DNA of 64,000 nt, from the NCBI RefSeq assembly GCF_035917975.1, contig NZ_CP109130.1:1550001-1614000 (forward strand), read 5' to 3'. The stretch comes from Streptosporangium sp. NBC_01756. Its GTDB lineage: Bacteria; Actinomycetota; Actinomycetes; Streptosporangiales; Streptosporangiaceae. The notes below the pieces were generated by a model. It was not told the DNA's origin. It made no database searches and worked only from the letters and a program-made list of their open reading frames with translations. A program made the position numbers and the translations under genes. Shown here piece after piece: positions 34,298-42,717 of the stretch. The first letter of the stretch is position 1. Every line of letters begins with the position of its first letter.

Positions 34298-35161
34298 ATG
34301 GGCATGGTCGAAACGGTGGGTCTGGTACTGCACCCGCGACGCGACTCGAAAGTGGCCATCGACACGATCGTCGAGTGGGCCCGCGACCGGGGGGTCACGG
34401 TGTACGGCCTGCCCGACGAGATCGGGCGGATCGACTGCAGCGCGGTCGCGGTCGACACCGCCACCCTCGTGGAGCGCGCCGACCTGCTGGTCAGTCTGGG
34501 GGGCGACGGCACCATGCTGCGCACCATGCGGCTCATCGCGGGACGGCCCACCCCCATCCTCGGCGTGAACCTCGGCAAGCTCGGCTTCCTCGCCGAAATC
34601 GACGTCGACGACCTACCCTCCGCGCTGTCGTTCATCGACAACCACGAGTACACGGTCGAACCGCGGATGGCGGTGCGCGCGACCCTGCCCGGCGACACCT
34701 CCGTGACCGCCTTCAACGACATCGCCCTGGTCCGCATCCCCGGTGACGGACTGTCCGCGGTGGCGATCTCGGTGGAGGGCCATCCCTTCGTCCGCTACGC
34801 GGCCGACGCCGTCATCGTGGCGACGCCCACGGGATCGACCGCCTACAGCTTCTCCGCGGGCGGGCCGATCGTGTCCCCGACGGTCGAGGGGTTCCTCGTC
34901 GTGCCGGCCGCGGCTCACTCGGCGTTCAACCGGGCGCTGATGCTCTCCGCCGACGAGCAGGTCAGCCTTGAGGTGCTCCCGACGAGCGGCCGGCTGGCCG
35001 TGGAGGTGGACGGGGCGATCGGCGCCCACCTGTGCCCCGGGGACCAGCTCACCGTCACCGCGATACGCGCCCTCGCCTGGGTCGTACGGCTCGGCAGTAC
35101 GAGCTTCTACGAGCGCGCCCGCCGCAAGTTGCGCGTGAACGACAGCGCCGAGATCGGCTGA
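34298..35161 (+). CDS. nadK: NAD kinase
   Basis: 287-residue ATP- or polyphosphate-dependent NAD kinase that makes NADP+. Contains the GGDGT phosphate motif (68-72), LGVNLGKLGFLAE, FNDIALVR (substrate Asn-Asp) and the ATPTGSTAYSFSAGGPI block. ATG at 34298; a start at 34304 (MVET) is also possible. Cytoplasmic housekeeping enzyme; the context does not suggest a special role. Confidence 0.95.
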   Translation: MGMVETVGLVLHPRRDSKVAIDTIVEWARDRGVTVYGLPDEIGRIDCSAVAVDTATLVERADLLVSLGGDGTMLRTMRLIAGRPTPILGVNLGKLGFLAEIDVDDLPSALSFIDNHEYTVEPRMAVRATLPGDTSVTAFNDIALVRIPGDGLSAVAISVEGHPFVRYAADAVIVATPTGSTAYSFSAGGPIVSPTVEGFLVVPAAAHSAFNRALMLSADEQVSLEVLPTSGRLAVEVDGAIGAHLCPGDQLTVTAIRALAWVVRLGSTSFYERARRKLRVNDSAEIG

Positions 35162-35182
35162 CCGCGCGGACCGGATGCGGTC

Positions 35183-35278
35183 TCCCGGACAGGCGACGCC
35201 CCCGGCTCCCAGACGGCTGACGCTCCCGGCTCCCGGACAGGCGACGCCCCCGGCCCCCGGACAGGCGACGCCCCCGGC
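35183..35278. repeat. Four 24-bp tandem repeats
   Basis: Four adjacent 24-bp units at 35183, 35207, 35231 and 35255. Units 1 and 3 are identical, unit 4 differs at one base and unit 2 at several. Each contains GGACAGGCGACGCC or a variant. Intergenic, between nadK and the pectate lyase promoter. Confidence 0.88.
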
Positions 35279-35316
35279 CGCACCCGCCGCACGGCGGCGG
35301 GCTGACTCTCCGTTTC

Positions 35317-35329
35317 ATGAAAGTTTCAT
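35317..35329. promoter_or_regulatory. ATGAAAGTTTCAT palindrome before pectate lyase
   Basis: Perfect 13-bp palindrome around a central G, 7 bp upstream of the -35 hexamer. Its 11-bp core also occurs upstream of the GH6 cellulase at 21118-21128. Confidence 0.55.
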
Positions 35330-35335
35330 CGTCGA

Positions 35336-35364
35336 TTGACAGCGGGAAAACGCTTTCCTACCGT
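35336..35364 (+). promoter_or_regulatory. Pectate lyase promoter with LacI-type operator in the spacer
   Basis: TTGACA at 35336-35341, 17-base spacer, TACCGT at 35359-35364. The spacer holds GGAAAACGCTTTCC (35345-35358), a near-perfect palindrome of LacI-operator type, so a repressor bound there would block polymerase directly. Confidence 0.5.
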
Positions 35365-35476
35365 GTCATTGTTCGCTCATGTGCATATCGATCACATATG
35401 TGAACAGTGAGTGCTCGCTGGGGGGAACCCGAACCGCAGACCACACCGGTCTGCCGGACCAGCAAGGAGCCCGGAA

Positions 35477-36919
35477 GTGAAACGAAGGATCAACGGAAAG
35501 ATCGCCGTCGCCGCCGTCGCCGGCGCACTCGGCGCCTCGGGACTGGTCGCCGGCGTGGCCACCGCCGCGGCGGCCGCACCCGCACCCGGGGCCTACACCC
35601 TGGTCAACGCCGCAAGCAGCCTCTGCCTCTCCGTACCGGCCGCCAGCACCGCGGACGGCGTGCAACTCGTCCAGAACGGCTGCGCCGGCACCGCCGGCCA
35701 GACCTGGAACCTGACCGCCGTCAGCGGCGGATTCCAGCTCAAGGCCGCCCACAGCGGCAAATGCGCCGGCGTCAAGGACGCCAGCACCTCCGCCGGCAAA
35801 GCCGTCCAGCAGGAAGGCTGCTCGGGCGCCTCGTCCCAGACCTGGCAGCTCACCGCCTCCGGATCCGACTACCGGGTGGTCAACGCCAACGGCGGCAAGT
35901 GCCTCAACACCAAGGACAACGCGACCTCGGCCGGCGCCCTCGTCCAGCAGAACTCCTGCGACTCGGTGGCGACCAAGCAGTGGCGACTGGTCCCCGCAGG
36001 GGGCTCGGAACCCACCCCGACGCCCACAGTGACGCCCACCACGCCGCCGGGCAACACCACCGGCCTGGTCGGCTGGGCCACCCAGGGCGGCGGCACCACC
36101 GGGGGCGGCGGCACCTCGCCGACCACGGTCAGCAGCGCCTCGGCGCTGACCAGCGCGCTCTCCGCCAGTGGCGCGGCGGTGATCCGGGTGTCGGGCACGA
36201 TCTCCTGCTCCGGCATGCTCAAGGTCACCTCCAACAAGACCGTCATCGGCAACTCCGGAGCCGCCATCGTCGGCTGCGGTCTCAACATCTCCGAGGCGTC
36301 CAACGTCATCGTCCGTAACCTGACCTTCCGCGACTGGGACGACGACGGCATCAACGTCCAGTACTCCACCCGGGTCTGGCTCGACCACAACACCTTCAGC
36401 GAAGGCTACGACGGCGCTCTGGACGTCAAGCGGGCCAGTGACTACGTCACCGTCTCGTGGAACAGGTTCTTCAACCACGACAAGACCATGCTGCTCGGCC
36501 ACAGCGACGACAACGCGGGTGAGGACAGCGGGCACCTGCGGGTGACCTACCACCACAACTGGTTCGACGGCACCAACCAGCGCCACCCGCGCGTGCGGTT
36601 CGGCAACCCGGTGCACGTCTACAACAACTACTACGCCAACGTCGGCAGCGGCGGCGGGTACGGCGTGGCCTCCACCGAGGGCGCCGGAGTCCTCGTCGAG
36701 GGCAACTACTTCGAGAACACCGCCGACCCCTACCACCGTGGCGAGGGATCGTCGGACCCGGGCAACCTGGTCGCCCGCAACAACCACTTCGTCAACTCCG
36801 GCGCCGGGGACGCCGGGGGAAGCGTCGCCTCCATCCCCTACTCCTACTCACTCGACTCCGCGGCCAACGTCAAGTCGGTCGTGAGCGCCGGAGCCGGAGC
36901 CGGCCGGATCGCCCTCTGA
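35477..36919 (+). CDS. Secreted PL1 pectate lyase with ricin-type lectin domain
   Basis: 480-residue extracellular pectate lyase. GTG at 35477 follows AAGGAG by 7 bases. Signal peptide about 1-34, ricin B-type lectin (about 38-175) with three QxW-type repeats (GQTWNL, SQTWQL, TKQWRL), a Thr/Pro linker (TPTPTVTPTTPPG) and a parallel beta-helix PL1 domain (about 190-480). Lyase signatures are VWLDHNTFSEGYDGALDVKR, VSWNRFFNHDKTMLLGHSD and RHPRVRFG with the catalytic Arg. The lectin should hold the enzyme on plant wall galactans. Preceded by two candidate sugar-responsive operators and followed by a terminator. Confidence 0.94.
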   Translation: MKRRINGKIAVAAVAGALGASGLVAGVATAAAAAPAPGAYTLVNAASSLCLSVPAASTADGVQLVQNGCAGTAGQTWNLTAVSGGFQLKAAHSGKCAGVKDASTSAGKAVQQEGCSGASSQTWQLTASGSDYRVVNANGGKCLNTKDNATSAGALVQQNSCDSVATKQWRLVPAGGSEPTPTPTVTPTTPPGNTTGLVGWATQGGGTTGGGGTSPTTVSSASALTSALSASGAAVIRVSGTISCSGMLKVTSNKTVIGNSGAAIVGCGLNISEASNVIVRNLTFRDWDDDGINVQYSTRVWLDHNTFSEGYDGALDVKRASDYVTVSWNRFFNHDKTMLLGHSDDNAGEDSGHLRVTYHHNWFDGTNQRHPRVRFGNPVHVYNNYYANVGSGGGYGVASTEGAGVLVEGNYFENTADPYHRGEGSSDPGNLVARNNHFVNSGAGDAGGSVASIPYSYSLDSAANVKSVVSAGAGAGRIAL

Positions 36920-36953
36920 TCCCGCCGCGCGCCGTCCGCCGAACTCCCTGAGC

Positions 36954-36986
36954 GTGACCGGGCCCCCGGGAGCGGGGTCCGGTCAC
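36954..36986 (+). terminator. Terminator after pectate lyase
   Basis: 13-bp stem (36954-36966 with 36974-36986, one mismatch) and 7-nt loop, 34 bases after the stop. Confidence 0.65.
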
Positions 36987-37114
36987 TTGTGGGTACGGTC
37001 CGGTACCCCGCACCCGAAGGGCCGAAATACCCGGCGCGCCGGGGTGCCTTCGCTATGCTGATCTCTCCCGTCGCAGCGGGCTACAGCATCTGGTCTCAGC
37101 GTGGAGGCTCATCC

Positions 37115-38314
37115 GTGCCCGAATGGCCCTCCACTCTCGATGTGATGGAGCTGACGGCCGGCGGCTGGCGCCCGACCCCGTTCCGCCAGTTCATTCTCAA
37201 GATCCACAGCCGTTGCGATCTCGCGTGCGACTACTGCTACATGTACGAGATGGCGGACCAGAGCTGGCGCTCCCGTCCGCGCCGGATGTCCCCGGCGGTC
37301 ATGGCCGCCGTCGCCGACCGGATCGCCGAGCATGTCCACGCGCACGACCTGCCCTCGGTCGAGGTGATCCTGCACGGGGGCGAACCACTGCTCGCCGGCC
37401 GTGATCCGATCCGTGAGGCGGTCTCCTCGATTCGTTCCGCGGTCGGCCCCGCCACCCGTGTCGACGTCAGCCTCCAGACCAACGCGACCCTGCTCGACAC
37501 CGCCTACCTGGAACTCTTCGACGAGCTGGACGTGCGGATCGGCGTCAGCCTCGACGGCGACGCGGAGATGCACGACAGGAACAGGCGGCGCCCGGACGGC
37601 ACCGGCAGCCACTCGGCGGTCACCGCCGCCCTGGGCCGTCTCTCCTCCGCCCCCTTCCGGCACCTGTTCGCCGGCCTGCTGTGCGCCGTCGACCTCCGCA
37701 ACGACCCGATCGCCACCTACGAGGCGCTCCTGGAGTTCGACCCGCCGGCCGTGGACCTCCTCCTCCCCCACGGCAACTGGTCGGCTCCACCGCCCGGCCG
37801 GGTGCCCGGCTCGGACGCCACGCCGTACGCCGACTGGCTGATCACCGTCTTCGACCGGTGGTACGGGTCTCCTCTCCGGACGACCCGCATCCGGCTCTTC
37901 GACGAGATCGTGCACCTGCTTCTCGGCGGGGCGTCCACGAACGAGCAGGTGGGTCTGTCGCCGGCGGGGATGGTGGTGGTCGAGACCGACGGCGGAATCG
38001 AGCAGTCCGACATCCTCAAGTCCGCCTACGACGGAGCGGCGTCCACCGGACTGCACGTGACGCGCGACGCCTTCGACGCGGCGCTGGCACTTCCCTCCGT
38101 CGCGGCGCGCCAGATCGGCGAGCTGGCCCTGGCGCCGCAGTGCACGGCATGCCCCGTCGCCCGCGTGTGCGGCGGCGGCCTCTACGCCCACCGCTACCGC
38201 GCGGGTGACGGCTTCGCCAATCCCTCGGTCTACAGTCCCGACCTGCTCCGCCTCATCACCCACATCAGGCGAGCCGTCGCCGCTGATGTGTCCACGCTGA
38301 AAGGATCCCGATGA
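37115..38314 (+). CDS. fxsB: Radical SAM peptide-modifying enzyme FxsB
   Basis: 399-residue radical SAM maturase of the FxSxx-COOH system. The 4Fe-4S cluster motif CxxxCxxC is at Cys34-Cys38-Cys41 (SRCDLACDYCYMY), preceded by RPTPFRQFILKIH, which is characteristic of FxsB. HGGEPLLAG and the C-terminal SPASM-like CxxC-x5-C (Cys343, 346, 352 in CTACPVARVCGGG) suggest auxiliary cluster binding. The GTG at 37115 has GGAGG 7 bases upstream; longer in-frame starts lack sense. It overlaps the HExxH gene by 4 bases. Expected substrate is the FxsA peptide encoded at 42456-42638. Modification chemistry is unproven for most members. Confidence 0.92.
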   Translation: MPEWPSTLDVMELTAGGWRPTPFRQFILKIHSRCDLACDYCYMYEMADQSWRSRPRRMSPAVMAAVADRIAEHVHAHDLPSVEVILHGGEPLLAGRDPIREAVSSIRSAVGPATRVDVSLQTNATLLDTAYLELFDELDVRIGVSLDGDAEMHDRNRRRPDGTGSHSAVTAALGRLSSAPFRHLFAGLLCAVDLRNDPIATYEALLEFDPPAVDLLLPHGNWSAPPPGRVPGSDATPYADWLITVFDRWYGSPLRTTRIRLFDEIVHLLLGGASTNEQVGLSPAGMVVVETDGGIEQSDILKSAYDGAASTGLHVTRDAFDAALALPSVAARQIGELALAPQCTACPVARVCGGGLYAHRYRAGDGFANPSVYSPDLLRLITHIRRAVAADVSTLKGSR

Positions 38315-39618
38315 ACCTCCGTGAACACCGGATTCCCGCGGATACGTTCTCCGAGCTGTCGTCGGGCGGGGGTGGCGTGGCGGCAGCACGCCTGCTCGCG
38401 GCCACGCAGTACAGCAAGCACGTGCTCCTGGTGCGCGGGGTGCTGGACACGGCTCAGGCGACCGGGCACCCCCAGGCCGGCGACGCGCGCCGGGGCTACG
38501 ACATCCTCGCCGCCGTCCAGTCCGGGCATCCGGAGGCCGTGGACGCGGTGCTGCGCTATCCGGCGGTCGGGGCATGGGCCCGGCACACCGCCAGGAAGCT
38601 CTCCGAACCCGGCGCCACCGCCGTACCGGCGCAGCTCGGAGCACTGGCCGTCGCCGCGGCGCTGCGATCGGGTACGGCCTGCACGGTCGAGGTGCCCGTG
38701 ATCGACGGGGTGATCACGATTCCCTCGGTGGGGCAGGTCCTCGTCCCCGGCGGTGCCACCCGGGCGACGGTCCGCTGCGCCGGGGGAGCGGCGGAGGTCG
38801 TGGGAGACGGCTTCCGGATCGAGATCTCCCCGTCCGCCCAGGACGACACACCGGGCTGGCTGCCCCTGAGGGCGTTGGCGGCCGAGGCGGACGGCAGGCG
38901 CCTGCGGGTCCTGATCGACGACCTCGACCCCTGGCGCATGCCGGGCTCGGCGGGCCTGAGCGGCAGGCTCAACGCGACGCGGGTGGCCTGCTGGCAGTCC
39001 ACGCTGGACGCGGCCTGGGATCTCCTCGTCCGGTGTCATCCGACGGTGGCCGACGAGGTCGCCGCGGTGGTCTCCGTCTTCGCCCCGATGGCCCCGGAGA
39101 ACGCAGGACAGTCGAGCGCGTCCTCGCGCGAGACCTTCGGCTGCGTGGCGCTCTCGGAGCCGCTGGACGGATGCTCGCTCGCGGTGACACTCGCCCACGA
39201 GGTCCAGCATGCCAAGCTGTCCGCCCTGCTCGACGCCGTTCCGTTGCTCGCGCCCGATGACGGTTCGCGGCACTACGCGCCCTGGCGTGACGATCCCCGT
39301 CCCCTGGGCGGACTGCTTCAGGGCGCCTACGCCTATCTCGGTGTCACCGACTTCTGGCGGCGCCAGCGCGCACACGAGAAGGGCAAGGCCGCCGTCCTGG
39401 CGAGCGCCGAGTTCGCCCAGTGGCGGGTGGCGGCTCGACTGGTCTCCGGCACGCTGGCGGACAGCGGACGGCTGACCGCGGCGGGAGAGGTCTTCCTGGC
39501 CGGCATGATCGCACGGCTGGACGCGTGCGCGGCCGAGCCCGTCCCGGAGGAGGCCCTGGCGCTGGCCCGCGAGGCGAGCCGCCGCCATCGCGACCGGTGG
39601 GTCGAGCGCAACGGCTGA
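38311..39618 (+). CDS. HExxH-motif protein of the FxSxx-COOH locus
   Basis: 435 residues. The HEVQH zinc motif is at 296-300 (AVTLAHEVQHAKLSALLD), followed by an acidic region with DDGSRHYAPWRDDPRPLGG. This is the putative peptide-modification family that accompanies FxsB, sometimes fused to it; here it is a separate protein with the motif intact. ATG overlaps the fxsB stop (ATGA). Likely processes or modifies the FxsA peptide as a metalloprotein, but whether it is a protease is not known. Closed by a terminator shared with convergent fxsT. Confidence 0.88.
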   Translation: MNLREHRIPADTFSELSSGGGGVAAARLLAATQYSKHVLLVRGVLDTAQATGHPQAGDARRGYDILAAVQSGHPEAVDAVLRYPAVGAWARHTARKLSEPGATAVPAQLGALAVAAALRSGTACTVEVPVIDGVITIPSVGQVLVPGGATRATVRCAGGAAEVVGDGFRIEISPSAQDDTPGWLPLRALAAEADGRRLRVLIDDLDPWRMPGSAGLSGRLNATRVACWQSTLDAAWDLLVRCHPTVADEVAAVVSVFAPMAPENAGQSSASSRETFGCVALSEPLDGCSLAVTLAHEVQHAKLSALLDAVPLLAPDDGSRHYAPWRDDPRPLGGLLQGAYAYLGVTDFWRRQRAHEKGKAAVLASAEFAQWRVAARLVSGTLADSGRLTAAGEVFLAGMIARLDACAAEPVPEEALALAREASRRHRDRWVERNG

Positions 39619-39633
39619 ACGGCCAGGCCCTCG

Positions 39634-39656
39634 CCGCGGCCCGGAGCGGGCCGCGG
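39634..39656. terminator. Terminator between convergent HExxH gene and fxsT
   Basis: Perfect 10-bp stem CCGCGGCCCG with its complement and loop GAG, in the 46-base gap between two convergent genes. Confidence 0.75.
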
Positions 39657-39664
39657 GACGGGAC

Positions 39665-42202
39665 TCAGATGGCGGGCGGGTCGAAGTCGAAGTCGAGGCG
39701 GTCGTCGCGGGCCGCCACGAGGACGTCGGGATGGCTCTGGCCCAGCACGCGGTGATAGCGCTCGAAGGTGTCGCTCCGGAGGGCGTCCGCCTCCTCGGTG
39801 TGCCCCTCCGCCCGCAGGTCCTGGACCAGGTTGGTGGCGCAGGCCAGGGTCAGCGGGTGGTCCACGCCGAGGACGTCGCGCAGCCGGAGAAGGGTCTCCT
39901 GGCTCATGTCGAGCGCCTCGGCGTTCTCACCGAGGACCGCGAGGTCGCTGGCGAGGTTGATCGCGCAAGTCAGGGAGTAGTGGTGGTCCACGCCGAGCGT
40001 CCGGTTGAGGCCCTCCAGCGATATCCGGTCGAGCTGCCGGGCCTGCTCGGCGTCTCCGTGGACCCGGAGCAGCAGGGCGAGGTTGGTGGCGCACCCGTAG
40101 TTGAAGGGATGGTTCTCGCCGAACATCGCCGGATAGCGGGTGGAGGTGTCCCTGAGCAGTTCGAGCGCCTCGCCGGTGCGCCCACCGGCGCGCAACGCGT
40201 TGGCCAGGCACAGGGCGGCCGCGAGGGTGTCGGGATGGTCCCGGCCGAAGATGCGTTCCTGCCGCTCGAAGGTGCTCTCCGCGAGCTCCAGCGCCTCGTC
40301 GATCGCACCGGCCCGGCGTTTGGCGATGGACAGGTCCTTGGCTGTGCGCAGCGTCCAGGGGTGGTCGGCGCCCAGCTCCTGCAGACCGTACTCCAGCGCG
40401 TCCTCTCCCAGGTCGCAGGCCTCGAAGTATTCTCCGCTCAGCCGTACGACACGGGCGAGGCCATTGCGGAAGGCGAGGATGTTCTGCTTGCTGGAACCGG
40501 AGCCGGCCCTGCTCTGCACCATGTAGGTTCTCTCGAGCAGCCGACGGGTCGCGGTGTAGTCGCCGAGCAGGAGATAGTCGATGCTCAGGTTGTTCATCGC
40601 GCGCAACGTCCGCCGGTGGTCCGGCCCGAACACCGCCTCGTGTTGCCGCAGGGACTCCTTGTCGTGCTCCAGGGCCGCGGAGAACTCGCCGCGCGCCCGG
40701 ATGTCGGCGCCGTAGCTGTTGGTGAGCAGCAGCGTCTCGGCGTGCTCCGGACCGAGCACCTCCACCATGCGGGCGAGCGTCACGCGGTTGAGGTCGTAGG
40801 CGGCCTGGTACTCGCCGAGCTCGCGCACGACGATGCCGAGGTGGCGCTGGGCCGACAGGACGTACTGGTCGTCGTCGCTGGAGTCCTCCTGCCACTGGGT
40901 GAGGAGGCTCTCGACGAGCACCCGCGCCGACTTGAAGTCACCCGAGGAGTAGAGGTAGCGCACGACGTCGAGGACGAACCGGCGGACCTGCGGCTCCTGG
41001 CTCTGCGCGACGCGTGCGGGTGTCACGTGGCCGAGCAGCTCGGAGTATCGGGGCCAGGCCGTGTTGTCATCGGGCTCGTCCGGCGCCGCGGCGGCGAGCA
41101 GGAGATGCACCTCGTGCCGGAAGCTCCGGCTTTCCTGCGCGTTGAGCTCGTCGCGGAGCAGTGCCTGGACCAGCCGGTGGACCTGGATGGTGCGGCTGAC
41201 GGAGTCGAGCCGGACCAGGGCGTAGCGGCCGAGTTCGCGGATGGCCCGGCTGACGAGGATGGGATTGCCGAGCAGCGCGCCGAGGCGGGAGTCGGCCTCC
41301 GCCTGTTCGGGCAGCGGTGCGAACACGTCCCGGGGGATGGGTTCGGGACCGAAGAAGGCGCAGCAGCGCAGGAGCTCGACCGCCTGGGGCATCTTGGAGA
41401 CGAGCTGCGACACCGACAGCGACCAGGCCGCGGTCATCGACACCGGATAGTCCGACGGTTTGCTCTCCGCCAGCAGCAGCGCCGTCTGCTCGTGGAGCAG
41501 CCGGAGGTATTCGTCGACGGACATGCCGGTCTCGGCCTGGAGCGCACCGGCCTGCTCCAGTGCCAGCGGCAGGTCGCCGAGCTCCTCGGCCAACCGGTCG
41601 GCCTCGGCGCGGCTCACCGCCTTGGACACCCGCTTGCTCAGGAACTCGATGCTCTCCTCGCGGCCGAACACGTCGATGGCGACGGTGTCGACGACCCCCT
41701 GCCACCGGTGGTTGCGGGAGGTGATCAGAACGTGTCCCGGGCCCCGGGGCACGATCTCGTTGAGGTCCTCCGGCTGGTCGGCGTTGTCGAATATCAGCAG
41801 CCACTTGTCGTACGGCTCGCCTCTGCGCAGCGCGTCCAGCACGGCTGTGGCGGCGTCCTCGATGCCGGTGGTGGCCGCCGAGGGCAGGCCCAGATAGGGG
41901 GCGAGCCCGGCCAGGGAGGAGCGGACCAGCATGGGCTGGTCCGCCGGGACCCACCAGACGAGGTCGTAGGCGGACCTGTAGCGGTAGGCGTACTCGATGG
42001 CGATCTGGGTCTTCCCGACACCGCCCAGCCCGTGGAGGGCGTGCGGGACCACCGCGGTGACCTCGGCGGTGACTCCCTTGCGCAACTGTTCGAGCAGATC
42101 GTCTCTACCGGTGAAGTTCTTGTTTCGCTGCGGAACCTTACCCCACACGTCCGGTGACCGTCCCGACGTCCGCGACGTCCCGGAAGAGTGCGAAACAGAC
42201 AC
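39665..42202 (-). CDS. fxsT: NB-ARC/TPR STAND protein of the FxSxx-COOH system (FxsT)
   Basis: 845 residues. N-terminal NB-ARC ATPase with Walker A GLGGVGKT (58-65) and Walker B LLIFDN (135-140), a winged-helix-like middle, and about ten TPR units from roughly residue 420 to the end (repeated LGxxHPxTL patterns such as GADHPWTLRTAKDLS and GRDHPDTLAAALCLA). GTG start at 42202 with GGAGG 7 bases upstream. The NB-ARC plus kinesin-light-chain-like TPR arrangement matches the tetratricopeptide partner of FxSxx-COOH systems. As a STAND protein it should be a signal-dependent switch that oligomerises on binding its trigger. Divergent from fxsA across a 250-base AT-richer promoter region. Confidence 0.9.
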   Translation of the reverse strand: MSVSHSSGTSRTSGRSPDVWGKVPQRNKNFTGRDDLLEQLRKGVTAEVTAVVPHALHGLGGVGKTQIAIEYAYRYRSAYDLVWWVPADQPMLVRSSLAGLAPYLGLPSAATTGIEDAATAVLDALRRGEPYDKWLLIFDNADQPEDLNEIVPRGPGHVLITSRNHRWQGVVDTVAIDVFGREESIEFLSKRVSKAVSRAEADRLAEELGDLPLALEQAGALQAETGMSVDEYLRLLHEQTALLLAESKPSDYPVSMTAAWSLSVSQLVSKMPQAVELLRCCAFFGPEPIPRDVFAPLPEQAEADSRLGALLGNPILVSRAIRELGRYALVRLDSVSRTIQVHRLVQALLRDELNAQESRSFRHEVHLLLAAAAPDEPDDNTAWPRYSELLGHVTPARVAQSQEPQVRRFVLDVVRYLYSSGDFKSARVLVESLLTQWQEDSSDDDQYVLSAQRHLGIVVRELGEYQAAYDLNRVTLARMVEVLGPEHAETLLLTNSYGADIRARGEFSAALEHDKESLRQHEAVFGPDHRRTLRAMNNLSIDYLLLGDYTATRRLLERTYMVQSRAGSGSSKQNILAFRNGLARVVRLSGEYFEACDLGEDALEYGLQELGADHPWTLRTAKDLSIAKRRAGAIDEALELAESTFERQERIFGRDHPDTLAAALCLANALRAGGRTGEALELLRDTSTRYPAMFGENHPFNYGCATNLALLLRVHGDAEQARQLDRISLEGLNRTLGVDHHYSLTCAINLASDLAVLGENAEALDMSQETLLRLRDVLGVDHPLTLACATNLVQDLRAEGHTEEADALRSDTFERYHRVLGQSHPDVLVAARDDRLDFDFDPPAI

Positions 42203-42455
42203 GTGACCGCCTCCACTGACCTGGTTCTGCGCTCATCCTAGAGCCGGTTCAACCGAATGTTTATAAGCCGGTCGGACAGAACCTGCTATTCGACTCGCAC
42301 AACTTGAAACACTTTCGTGACAACGAAGAACGAAAAGAAGTCTCGGCTCCCGTAACCACAAGTCGCAAAAATCCCCAATAGCGACAAACGTCCTAGTCCA
42401 TCTGGGGTCGAAGTTGACTTCATAACATGGAAGGATGGAGGCGTCAAGATGTTTG

Positions 42456-42638
42456 ATGAGCCAGGGAGCCCAGGTGGGTGAGCAAGCTACGGATTTCGGC
42501 ACAGACTTCATCGATGTGACCGACATAAGACTGAGCGACCTCGACGGAGTGGAGGAGTCCGGTCTCACGCTCGCACTGCGCCGGTTGCTTAGCGAGGAGG
42601 ACAGCGGTCCGGTCGCCGGATTCACATCGTCAATCTAA
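42456..42638 (+). CDS. fxsA: FxSxx-COOH precursor peptide FxsA
   Basis: Short peptide ending exactly in F-T-S-S-I-COOH (Phe56, Ser58, Ile60), the defining C-terminus of FxsA. Family segments FIDVTDIRLSDLD and LALRRLLSEED precede it, giving a helical leader and a Gly-Pro-Val-Ala hinge. Start is uncertain: ATG at 42456 gives 60 residues; GTG at 42474 has the best ribosome site (AGGGAG, 5-base spacing) and gives 54; ATG at 42435 gives 67 but has its ribosome site jammed against the codon. It is the presumed substrate of FxsB. It lies 79 bases before the SIR2-like gene on the same strand and divergent from fxsT. Confidence 0.9.
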   Translation: MSQGAQVGEQATDFGTDFIDVTDIRLSDLDGVEESGLTLALRRLLSEEDSGPVAGFTSSI

Positions 42639-42717
42639 CAAGGCTTGACGGCACCGCCCTGGATGTGCGACACAAGGTGTCACAAAGGGACCTTCCACCA
42701 ATAACCAGGGCGGTGTC

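Noticed and set aside
39731..42157. 808-codon plus-strand frame opposite fxsT
   Set aside because: Shadow of fxsT; no ribosome site or protein family.
42203..42455. Additional FxsA-like peptide in the fxsT-fxsA gap
   Set aside because: No second frame ending in F-x-S-x-x was found.
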